Shown here: positions 39,470 through 46,881 of the stretch, piece by piece
Layout of the letters: each line of letters begins with the position of its first letter
Numbering within the stretch: the stretch's first letter is position 1
DNA from: Streptomyces barringtoniae
GTDB taxonomy: Bacteria > Actinomycetota > Actinomycetes > Streptomycetales > Streptomycetaceae
Reading direction: 5' to 3'
NCBI RefSeq assembly: GCF_020819595.1
Contig: NZ_JAJHNP010000020.1
Span: 1-64,000 of the forward strand
Length of the DNA: 64,000 nucleotides
Notes under the pieces: generated by a model
Database searches by the model: none
Told to the model about the DNA's origin: nothing
What the model saw: the letters and a program-made list of their open reading frames with translations, nothing else
Made by a program: the position numbers and the translations under genes

Positions 39470-40699
39470 TCACCACACCCGCAGTGAGGCCCCCCGGGCG
39501 AACACCGGGCTGGTCGCGTCCGCCGGTGGCTGCGTCAGGGGCTCGGCGACCTCCGTCACCGTGGGGCCCGCCTTCGCCGCGAGGGGGTCGAGGAGGGCGA
39601 GGTCGAAGCCGTAGACGCGGGCGGCGTTGCCGCCGAGCATGGCCGCGACCTCCTCGCGCGGCACGCCCGCGTAGGCGACGCGCAGGGCCTCGCGGGTGTA
39701 GGGATGGGTGCCCTCGTCGTGCGGGTAGTCGCTGCCCCACATGATCTTGTCGACGCCGATGCGGTCCCGCAGCGGCACCTCGTGCGGGCGCATGAAGCTG
39801 GCGCCGACGAAGCAGTTGTCCCGCCACACCTGCGAGGGGGCGGCGCCCATGCCGTCGGCCAGACCGGCGCCGAACCTGGCCTCGGCGGACCCGGCCTTCG
39901 CGGCCGCAGAGACCAGGCGGCCGTGGTAGTAGTCCAGCATGCCGAGCACCCCGGGGATCCAGCCCGAGCCCTGTTCGGTCAGGACGAGTTTCAGCTCGGG
40001 GTGCCGGCGGAAGGCACCGCCGAAGACCAGGTGCCACAGGGCGCGGTGGGAGAACCAGGTCGTCTCCACCATGAACACCGCGCGTGCGGCCGGTTCCTCG
40101 CCGAGCGGCGGGGAGGCCGAGCCGGCGTGGTGGTTGACCGGGACGCCGAGTTCCGCGCAGGTGGCCCAGATCGGGTCGTACGTCCGCGAGTACAGCTCGG
40201 GCAGCCCCGAGCCGGGCGGAGTGCCGGGCAGCATCAGGCCGCCCTTCAGGCCCGCCGAGGCGGCCCACCGGATCTCCTTGACGGCCTCCTCGACGTCGCC
40301 GAGCAGGATCTGGAAGACACCCGCCCGGCGGCCCGGCGCGGCGGCGCAGAAGTCGGCGAGCCAGCGGTTGTGGGCGCGCAGGCCCGCCCAGCGTCGCTCG
40401 AAGTCCTCGGCGCCGGGCGGCGGGGCCATCAGGGAGCCCGACGGGAAGAACGGCGGGATGGTGTTCGGGAAGATCACCTCCGCCACGATCCCGTCCGCCT
40501 CCAGCTCCGCGAGGCGCCGCTCGGAGTTCCAGTTGCGGTCGGCGGAGTCGGCGAGCAGGTCCTCGTAGGGGTTGACGTAGGTGGCGGCCCAGACGTCGAA
40601 GTCGTCGTGGTACCGCTTCTCCAGGTAGGACCTGTAGTCCAGCAGGTCGGCGCCGGCGTGGCAGTCGGCGGAGATGACGGTGTACCGGTCGTCGCTCAT
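39470..40699 (-). CDS. Amidohydrolase family TIM-barrel protein (copy 2)
   Basis: This 409-residue protein belongs to the amidohydrolase-2 superfamily, which includes ACMSD-type decarboxylases. It begins YTVISADCHAG, where the usual HxH metal motif appears as D-C-H. It continues with ADGIVAEVIFPN, the metal-ligand His in VPVNHHAGS, and the Asp in KIMWGSDYPHDEGTHPYTRE. It is the last gene of the four-gene operon and overlaps the upstream paralogue by 4 nt. GGGGGAG precedes the ATG. The reaction is unknown; a decarboxylase or hydrolase acting on a ring-cleavage product is plausible. Confidence 0.9.
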   Translation of the reverse strand: MSDDRYTVISADCHAGADLLDYRSYLEKRYHDDFDVWAATYVNPYEDLLADSADRNWNSERRLAELEADGIVAEVIFPNTIPPFFPSGSLMAPPPGAEDFERRWAGLRAHNRWLADFCAAAPGRRAGVFQILLGDVEEAVKEIRWAASAGLKGGLMLPGTPPGSGLPELYSRTYDPIWATCAELGVPVNHHAGSASPPLGEEPAARAVFMVETTWFSHRALWHLVFGGAFRRHPELKLVLTEQGSGWIPGVLGMLDYYHGRLVSAAAKAGSAEARFGAGLADGMGAAPSQVWRDNCFVGASFMRPHEVPLRDRIGVDKIMWGSDYPHDEGTHPYTREALRVAYAGVPREEVAAMLGGNAARVYGFDLALLDPLAAKAGPTVTEVAEPLTQPPADATSPVFARGASLRVW

Positions 40700-42009
40700 G
40701 CGGGCGCTCCCCCTGCGCGAAAGCCGGGGTCGGTCCCCAGCACCGGGAAGTCGTGTTCGGTCAGCCAGTGCCGGCCCGTCCGGCGCGAGCGCGCCCAGGA
40801 CGCCTCGACGGCCGCCTGGCCGGCCGGCTGGCCGAGGTCGGCGGGGGTCGGCCCGATGCGGCGGGCCAGGGGGGCGAGCTTGTCCACGTCGAAGCCGAAG
40901 ACCTCGGCCGCGGCGAGGCCGAGCATCCGGCGCGTCTCGGTGACCGGGATGTCGTGGAAGGTACGGCGCAGCCACGCGCGTGTGTCGGGCCAGGTGCCCT
41001 CGGGGTGCGGGAAGTCGCTGCCCCAGAGGATGTTGTCGACGCCGATCTCGTAGCGCTGGGCCAGCTCGCGCCGCTTGGTGTTGGTGGCGCAGACGAACAC
41101 CTGCCGGTCCAGGTACTCGTGCGGCGGGCGCTTCAGCTCCTCGAACGGGGAGAGCTTCTTGCCGCCGTGCGCGCCGAGGTAGAGGCGGTCCATGAACCAC
41201 AGCAGGTTCGGCAGCCACCAGCAGCCGGACTCGGCGACACCGAAGCGCAGGCCGGGGTGGCGTTCGAAGACGCCGGACCAGAGCAGGAACCACAGCGGCC
41301 GGGCCGGCCACCAGGTCACCTCGCTCACATAGATGCCGAGATGGTCGCCGTACTCCTCGCGCGGGGCGGCGCCGGAGTGGGTGAGCACGGGCATGCCGTA
41401 CTCGGCGGCGGCCGCCCACACGGGGTCGTAACGGCGGTCGTGGTACGGCTCCTTGTCCGCCCACATGGCCGGGATCATCAGGGCGCCGAGGCCGGACTCC
41501 CGGGCCCGGTGGATCTCGGCGACGACCTGCTCGACGGGGGCCGTGACCGGCAGCAGGGCGACTCCGCAGTGCCGTTCGGGGTGTTCGGAGACGAAGTCCG
41601 CGAGCCAGCGGTTGTGCGCGCGGGCGCCCGCCATGCCCAGCTCCGGGTCCTGGTCGCCGCTCAGGCCGAGGCCCACGCCGAAGGGGGCGGCGGTGCGGCT
41701 GTCGACGGCGTCGGCGTCCGGGAAGACCACCTCGGCGGCCACACCGTCCCCGTCGAGCTCCTTGAGGCGCTGTGCGGTGTCCCAGCCGCCGCGCAGGCCT
41801 TCCTCGTTGGCCCGGAACCACTCGTCGGCGAAGGCCTCGTTGCGGATGCCGAGCCGGGTCATCTCCTCGCGGCGCCGGCCCCGGCCCGCGAGGAACGCGT
41901 CGAAGTCCCGGTGGAAACGGGACTCCAGATAGGGCCGGTACTCCTCGGTGGGCAGTCCGGCGTGGCAGTCGGAGGAGATGATCAGGTACGGGTCGTCGTA
42001 TGCGCTCAC
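40696..42009 (-). CDS. Amidohydrolase family TIM-barrel protein (copy 1)
   Basis: This 437-residue paralogue of the downstream gene shares its layout: LIISSDCHAGLP at the N-terminus, GDGVAAEVVFPDADAVD, MPVLTHSGAAPREEYG, LRFGVAESGCWWLP and NILWGSDFPHPEGTWPDT. The two copies differ enough to suggest distinct substrates or a heteromer. GAGGAGG precedes the GTG at 42009, 17 bp after the SDR stop. The stop overlaps the next ATG (ATGA), so the copies are translationally coupled. Confidence 0.9.
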   Translation of the reverse strand: MSAYDDPYLIISSDCHAGLPTEEYRPYLESRFHRDFDAFLAGRGRRREEMTRLGIRNEAFADEWFRANEEGLRGGWDTAQRLKELDGDGVAAEVVFPDADAVDSRTAAPFGVGLGLSGDQDPELGMAGARAHNRWLADFVSEHPERHCGVALLPVTAPVEQVVAEIHRARESGLGALMIPAMWADKEPYHDRRYDPVWAAAAEYGMPVLTHSGAAPREEYGDHLGIYVSEVTWWPARPLWFLLWSGVFERHPGLRFGVAESGCWWLPNLLWFMDRLYLGAHGGKKLSPFEELKRPPHEYLDRQVFVCATNTKRRELAQRYEIGVDNILWGSDFPHPEGTWPDTRAWLRRTFHDIPVTETRRMLGLAAAEVFGFDVDKLAPLARRIGPTPADLGQPAGQAAVEASWARSRRTGRHWLTEHDFPVLGTDPGFRAGGAPA

Positions 42010-42026
42010 CAGGGCCTCCTCTCGGT

Positions 42027-42866
42027 TCAGTCCAGGACGAAGCTTTCGAGGTACGACGGGTTCGCCCGGTCCAGCATCGACCGGGCCCGGGCGCGGATCT
42101 GCGCGTCGCTGTGCTCGCTCGCCGGCAGCAGCCAGAAGCGGTCGGCGCGGATGCCGTCCGCGACGAGGGCGGCGACCTCCTCCACGGGCGTGAAACGGAC
42201 CTCCTGGCCGGCCGCGCGCATCGCCGCCTCCCACTGGTCGAGGCTGCGGTACGGCGTCTTGCGCGGGCTCCGTTTGGCGTAGCGGGCGGGGCGGTTGCGG
42301 TGCGACTCCCACAGGCCGGTGCGCAGCATGTGGGGGCCCGGGAAGAGCACCGATGCGCCCACGCGCGCGTGCTCGGCCCTCAGGTGCGCGTACACGGAGG
42401 CGGTCGGGAGGGGTGCGATACCGCCGTCGCCGGAGGACGTATTGACCACATGACCGGGTTGACCCGACTTGATCATCCTGGGCACGAACGCCTGGACACC
42501 ATGGAAGACACCCCACACATTGACGGCGAAGGCCCACCGCCAGTCGTTCGGGTCGTGCTCCCACATCCGGCCCTCGGCGCCCGAGCCGACGCCCGCGTTG
42601 TTGCACAGGACGTGCACGGCGCCGTAGGTGTCGTACGCCGCGTCGGCCAGTTCCATGAGCTGGGCGCGCTCGCCCACGTCGACCACGCGCGCGTGCACGT
42701 CGGCGCCCTCGGCGCGCAGGCCGGCCGCGGCCTTGTCCAGGGCGGCCTCCTCGACGTCGGCGAGGACCACTTTCAGGCCCTCGGCGGCGAACCGCCGGGC
42801 CATCGCAAGCCCGATCCCGCTCGCCGCGCCGGTGACGACGGCAACCTGTCCGGCCCTGAGGTCCAT
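42027..42866 (-). CDS. SDR family protein with an apparent catalytic-segment deletion
   Basis: This 279-residue SDR has a normal cofactor half (VVTGAASGIGLAMARRFA, LCNNAGVGSG) and the catalytic Ser region NTSSGDGGIAPLPTASVYA. The sequence then jumps from VYA straight to HLRAEHARVGASVLFPGP. Homologues that I remember have about 15 more residues here (YAxxKAAVxxLTECLYA-like), including the essential Lys. The frame is intact, so this is an in-frame loss, not a frameshift. The protein may be inactive or have changed function. It lies between the decarboxylase-like gene (1-nt overlap) and amidohydrolase copy 1. Confidence 0.88.
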   Translation of the reverse strand: MDLRAGQVAVVTGAASGIGLAMARRFAAEGLKVVLADVEEAALDKAAAGLRAEGADVHARVVDVGERAQLMELADAAYDTYGAVHVLCNNAGVGSGAEGRMWEHDPNDWRWAFAVNVWGVFHGVQAFVPRMIKSGQPGHVVNTSSGDGGIAPLPTASVYAHLRAEHARVGASVLFPGPHMLRTGLWESHRNRPARYAKRSPRKTPYRSLDQWEAAMRAAGQEVRFTPVEEVAALVADGIRADRFWLLPASEHSDAQIRARARSMLDRANPSYLESFVLD

Positions 42867-43684
42867 CACACGCTCCCCTCGGGCGATGCGGACTGCGGCG
42901 GTCCGTCGAGGATCTGCAGCGGGTCGTCGTAGCGCTGGTGGACGTACGGCAACAGGGCCTGGGCGTCGACCCGTTCGACGACCCGGCCGCGCTGGTCGCT
43001 GGTCTTCTCGCCGACGGTGATCTCGCGCAGGCGCAGCACCGGCAGGTCGGCCACGGGGTCGTACGCCGACTCGCGCAGGACGACCTCCCCGGCCACCCGC
43101 TCCAGCCGGCGCACCCGCTCGTTGCGCACGCAGTGGACCAGCACCGGGTCGGTGTCGAAGCCGGAGCCGTCCACGGCGGGAAGGAACTTGAAGTAGAAGT
43201 CGGTCCTGCGGCTCGGCCCGGGCAGCGGCAGTTCGGCGCCGACCATGCCGCGGACCTCGACGAACGCGATGCCGTGCCGGCTCATCGACGCGTGCACGCG
43301 CGCGCCGTCGCGCTCGACGGTCACCTCGCCGAGCTTCTTGGGCTCGCCGAAGACCTCGCGCCCGCCGGTGAGGGCGCGCTCGTGGGTCATCGGCATGACC
43401 AGCGGGTACCAGCCCCCGACCGTGCCGTGCACGGCGGCGACCGCGAGGGAGCCGGCGCCGAGCGGGTATCCGGGCAGGCCGACCTTGCTGATGTTCACCC
43501 GGACGAGCGGACTGCCGGTGGGTTTCAGGGGCGGGGGCAGGACCGCGGCGACCGCGTCCGGGTCGGTCTCCCAGACGGCCACCACACCGGTGGACCAGAT
43601 GCCGGGAAGCCGCGCGCTCGCGGTGCGCGTCGCGGCGATCTCCCGCTCGGTCCGTGCGCCGTACCGTACGCGTGCGTGTTCCAT
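42866..43684 (-). CDS. Acetoacetate decarboxylase family protein
   Basis: This 272-residue protein has the acetoacetate-decarboxylase-like fold. LVRVNISKVGLPGYPLGAGS and WYPLVMPMTHERALTGGREV lead to FGEPKKLGEVTVERDG, where the Schiff-base Lys is expected. VRGMVGAELPLPGPSRRTDF and FLPAVDGSGFDTDPVLVHCV follow. Many family members are not true acetoacetate decarboxylases but act on other keto-acids or do aldolase-dehydratase chemistry. It is the first gene of the operon, 52 bp downstream of a perfect TetR-type palindrome. Confidence 0.88.
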   Translation of the reverse strand: MEHARVRYGARTEREIAATRTASARLPGIWSTGVVAVWETDPDAVAAVLPPPLKPTGSPLVRVNISKVGLPGYPLGAGSLAVAAVHGTVGGWYPLVMPMTHERALTGGREVFGEPKKLGEVTVERDGARVHASMSRHGIAFVEVRGMVGAELPLPGPSRRTDFYFKFLPAVDGSGFDTDPVLVHCVRNERVRRLERVAGEVVLRESAYDPVADLPVLRLREITVGEKTSDQRGRVVERVDAQALLPYVHQRYDDPLQILDGPPQSASPEGSV

Positions 43685-43735
43685 CGGCCGTACCGCCCTT
43701 CTTCTGACGGAGCCGCGATCCTGACGGACCGTCAC

Positions 43736-43752
43736 CTGTAACACAGTTACAG
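43736..43752. promoter_or_regulatory. Perfect TetR-type operator in the divergent promoter
   Basis: CTGTAACACAGTTACAG is a perfect 7-bp inverted repeat with a 3-nt spacer, 51 bp upstream of both the decarboxylase-like gene (start 43684) and the tetR gene (start 43804). It is the only such symmetric element in the 119-bp gap. Confidence 0.75.
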
Positions 43753-43803
43753 CAGACCTCGTGCGGGGTAAAGACACGCGTACGGACGGGAGTTGGGGGG
43801 ATC

Positions 43804-44463
43804 ATGGCCGGCGGGACGAGGAGTGCGCTGACCCGGGAAGCGGTGCTGGACGCCGCCGCGGGCCTGGTGAAGCGGTACGGTCCAAACGCCCTCACCATGC
43901 GCAGGCTGGCCGCCGAGCTGGGCACCGCAGTGACGTCGATCTACTGGCATGTCGGCGGCCGTGAGGCCCTGCTCGACGCGCTCGTGGAGCGGACCGTGGC
44001 CGAGCTCGGCGAGATCCGGCCTTCGGGGCGCACGCCCGAGCAACGCGTGGCCGGCGTCGCCCGCGACCTGCGCCGGCAACTGCACGACCATCCCCATCTG
44101 GTGGCGCTGGTGCACGAGCGGGGGCTGACCGAGCGGATGTTCCTGCCCGCACAGCGCGTCCTGGTGCGCGAGGCGCACGCGGCCGGGCTGCGCGGCGCGC
44201 GGGCGGCCGAGTTCGTGCGGGCCGTGCAGTTCCAGGTCGTCGGCCATGTGCTGGTGGAGCGCAACCGGGAGCGGGCCCCCGTGCAGTGCCCCGGCGAGGA
44301 GGAGCTGTGGAGCGCCGAGGCCGCCGGGGACGACCCGGCGCTGGCGCGTGCGCTGGCCCGGCCGGTGGACACCGAGCGGCTGTTCGTGACGGCCGTACGA
44401 GCGCTGGTGCGGTCGCTGTTGGCACCGGCCCTGCCCACCCGCCCATCGGACTCGGCCGGCTGA
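43804..44463 (+). CDS. TetR family transcriptional regulator
   Basis: This 219-residue regulator has an N-terminal HTH (REAVLDAAAGLVKRYGPNAL then MRRLAAELGTAVTSIYWHVG). A helical ligand domain of the TetR_C type follows (AARDLRRQLHDHP-like VARDLRRQLHDHPHLVALVH, later VQFQVVGHVLVERNRERAPV). It is divergent from the decarboxylase/SDR/amidohydrolase operon and very probably represses it and itself through the palindrome between them. The inducer is unknown. Confidence 0.93.
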   Translation: MAGGTRSALTREAVLDAAAGLVKRYGPNALTMRRLAAELGTAVTSIYWHVGGREALLDALVERTVAELGEIRPSGRTPEQRVAGVARDLRRQLHDHPHLVALVHERGLTERMFLPAQRVLVREAHAAGLRGARAAEFVRAVQFQVVGHVLVERNRERAPVQCPGEEELWSAEAAGDDPALARALARPVDTERLFVTAVRALVRSLLAPALPTRPSDSAG

Positions 44464-44608
44464 GCGGCACAGGCACGGGCACGCACGCGTGGCGGAGTGG
44501 ACAGAACACGCACGCGTGTGCGGCAGCCGCGCACCCGGACGGTGTCCGCGGGCGGGACCGGCACCTGAAGGTCAGCGGTGTCAGTCGCGGCCCGTATCCT
44601 CAGTGACC

Positions 44609-45601
44609 ATGCTCGAAGACCGTGCGACCGCAGTGTCCTCCCCCACCCAGTGGCCGGCCGCGTATCCGAAGGGATACGCGGTCGTTGACGTGGAGACCAC
44701 CGGCCTGGCCCGGGACGACCGCATCATCTCGGCGGCGGTCTACCGGCTGGACGAGCGCGGCGAGGTCGAGGACCACTGGTACACGCTGGTCAACCCGGAG
44801 CGCGATCCGGGACCGGTGTGGATACACGGTCTGACGAGCGAGGTGCTCGAAGGGGCGCCGCTCTTCGCGGACATCGCCGAGGAGTTCGCGGCCCGGCTGG
44901 ACGGCCGGGTGCTGGTCGCGCACAACGCCGTCTTCGACTGGCAGATGATCGCGCGGGAGTACGCGCGCGCGGAGCGCGAGGCGCCGGTGCGTCAGCGGCT
45001 GTGCACCATCGCGCTGTCGAAGGAGCTGGGGCTGCCGCTGCCCAACTTCAAGCTGGAGTCGCTGGCGGCGCACTACGGCGTCGTGCAGCAGCGGGCGCAC
45101 CACGCGCTGGACGACGCGCGTGTGCTGGCGGAGGCGTTCCGGCCGAGCCTGCGGGCCGCGGCGGCCGGCGGCGTGCGGCTGCCGCTGCTGGAGTGCCGGC
45201 CGCTGACGGAGTGGTCGGACCGTGCGGTGCCCCGGCAGTCGACCGGCGGACTCGGCGGCTACGGCGGTTACCGGCCGAACAGTTGGCGCCCCTCCCGCAA
45301 GAGGCCCGCATGCCCCCATCCCAACCCGGGCCGCTATGAAGACGGCAAACGCCTCAAACAGGGCATGCGGGTGGCGTTCTCCGGGGACACCTCCGTCGAG
45401 CGCGATCTGCTGGAGGACCGGGCCACCGAGGCCGGTCTGCACGTGGCGTCCAGCATCTCCCGGCTGACCAGCCTGCTGGTGACCAACGACCCCGACTCGG
45501 GCACGTCCAAGGTGGTCAAGGCGCGGCAGTTCGGTACACCGATCGTCGACGAGGCCGCGTTCGGACAGCTGCTGCGGGATGTCGAGCCCGCCGACGGATA
45601 G
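44609..45601 (+). CDS. DEDDh exonuclease with C-terminal BRCT domain
   Basis: This 330-residue protein joins a DnaQ-type 3'-5' exonuclease and a BRCT domain. Exo I is VVDVETTGLARDDRI (Asp/Glu near residue 22), Exo II is LVAHNAVFDWQMIA, and Exo III is AHHALDDARVLAEAF. The BRCT part follows a proline-rich linker (MRVAFSGDTSVERDLLEDRA ... TSLLVTNDPDSGTSKVVKAR). It probably acts in DNA repair or replication fidelity. TATCCT at 44595-44600 suggests a leaderless transcript starting near the ATG. An in-frame GTG two codons upstream is an alternative. Confidence 0.92.
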   Translation: MLEDRATAVSSPTQWPAAYPKGYAVVDVETTGLARDDRIISAAVYRLDERGEVEDHWYTLVNPERDPGPVWIHGLTSEVLEGAPLFADIAEEFAARLDGRVLVAHNAVFDWQMIAREYARAEREAPVRQRLCTIALSKELGLPLPNFKLESLAAHYGVVQQRAHHALDDARVLAEAFRPSLRAAAAGGVRLPLLECRPLTEWSDRAVPRQSTGGLGGYGGYRPNSWRPSRKRPACPHPNPGRYEDGKRLKQGMRVAFSGDTSVERDLLEDRATEAGLHVASSISRLTSLLVTNDPDSGTSKVVKARQFGTPIVDEAAFGQLLRDVEPADG

Positions 45602-45713
45602 CGGCACGGAAGGCAGCGCCGAACCGACAGGTAATCGTACGAACGGGTGGTTGCCGGACGACTCACCCAGCGGCCGCTCGCCCACGCCTCGGTGACGGAT
45701 CACCCTGTGGCGC

Positions 45714-45947
45714 ATGGCGAAATGCGAAGTTTGCGGCAATGACTACGGAATGTCCTTCGAGGTCCACGCACAGGGCGCGGTGCACGTCTTCGACTGCTTC
45801 TCCTGTGCGATCCACCGGATGGCCCCCATCTGCGAGCACTGCCGGGTGCAGATCATCGGCCAGGGCGTGGAGGCCGACGGCCGGTTCTACTGCGGCGCCC
45901 ACTGCGCCCGCGCCGAGGGGAAGGTGGGAATCGTCGACCGGGTGTGA
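45714..45947 (+). CDS. Small zinc-ribbon-like protein
   Basis: This 77-residue protein has CEVCGNDYG, FDCFSCAIHRMAPICEHC and FYCGAHCAR motifs, giving eight Cys and several His. That is enough for two zinc sites of a ribbon or LIM/prokaryotic-metallothionein type. No membrane segment is present. I do not know its function. It is encoded just before SURF1 but with no evident operon signal. Confidence 0.85.
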   Translation: MAKCEVCGNDYGMSFEVHAQGAVHVFDCFSCAIHRMAPICEHCRVQIIGQGVEADGRFYCGAHCARAEGKVGIVDRV

Positions 45948-45996
45948 CCCGGTACCCGCCCGAATGCACCCCACGGCCCGGATGTACCGTCGTGGG

Positions 45997-46791
45997 GTGC
46001 ACCGCTACCGCTTCCTGTTGTCCCGCCAGTGGGTCATCCTCACCCTCGTCGCGATCGCACTGATCCCGACGATGATCAGGCTGGGCTTCTGGCAGAAGCA
46101 CCGGTACGAGGAGCGCACCGCACGCAACGAGCTGGTCTCCTCGGCACTGCACGCCAAGCCGGTCCCGGTCGAGCGGCTGTCCTCCCCCGGGCACGCCGTG
46201 ACCCGCACCGAGAAGTACCGCACGGTCACCGCGACCGGCACCTTCGACACCGCCAGGGAGGTCGTGGTCCGGCGCCGGACCAACTCCGATGGCGAGGTCG
46301 GCTTCCACGTGCTCACCCCGCTCGTCCTCACGGACGGCAGGATCCTCCTCGTCAACCGCGGCTGGATCCCCGCGGACGGCGCCCAGACCGCCTTCCCTAA
46401 GATCCCCGCCCCGCCGTCCGGCCGGACCACGATCACCGGGCGGCTGATGGCCGACGAGACGACCGCGGCGAGCGGCATCAAGAACGTCAAGGGCCTCCCC
46501 GACCGGCAGATCATGCTGATCAACAGCGCGGAGGAGGCGCACCGGCTCGGCGCGCGGGTGCTCGGCGGCTATGTCGAGCAGACGGCGCCCACGCCCAAGG
46601 ACGGCCCGGAGCAGATCTCCGACCCCGGCAGCGAGGACGCCCCGCTGAACTACGCGTACATGATCCAGTGGTGGCTGTTCGCCGCGGGCGTCCCGGTCGG
46701 CTGGTGGTTCCTGGTCCGCCGGGAGATCCGCGACCGGGAGGAGGCCGCGGCGGAGGCGAAGCCGGAGGAGAGCGTTCCGGCCACGGTGTGA
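45997..46791 (+). CDS. SURF1 family cytochrome oxidase assembly protein
   Basis: This 264-residue protein has the SURF1 layout. An N-terminal helix (WVILTLVAIALIPTMIRLGF WQKHRYEER) is followed by an outside domain (YRTVTATGTFDTAREVVVRR, HVLTPLVLTDGRILLVNRGW) and a C-terminal helix (YMIQWWLFAAGVPVGWWFLV). It helps assemble heme-copper cytochrome c oxidase. I use the GTG at 45997 because the -10-like TACCGT (45985-45990) would give a leaderless start there; the ATG at 45982 is the alternative. Confidence 0.92.
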   Translation: MHRYRFLLSRQWVILTLVAIALIPTMIRLGFWQKHRYEERTARNELVSSALHAKPVPVERLSSPGHAVTRTEKYRTVTATGTFDTAREVVVRRRTNSDGEVGFHVLTPLVLTDGRILLVNRGWIPADGAQTAFPKIPAPPSGRTTITGRLMADETTAASGIKNVKGLPDRQIMLINSAEEAHRLGARVLGGYVEQTAPTPKDGPEQISDPGSEDAPLNYAYMIQWWLFAAGVPVGWWFLVRREIRDREEAAAEAKPEESVPATV

Positions 46792-46881
46792 CCGGGCACA
46801 CCCAAAAGCACCACGGGGGACACGTCACTCCCCCGGCGCATCACCTGATTGGCCCTCCGGCCCGCCGGGAAACCGGATCCC

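Noticed and set aside
39470..41821. Single 783-residue open frame suggesting an amidohydrolase fusion
   Set aside because: The N-terminal part is out-of-frame sequence of amidohydrolase copy 1. The second gene starts at its own ATG with a good ribosome site.
46798..46815. Possible terminator after SURF1
   Set aside because: Only short complementary words (GTGTG/CACAC) are present. They are too weak to call.
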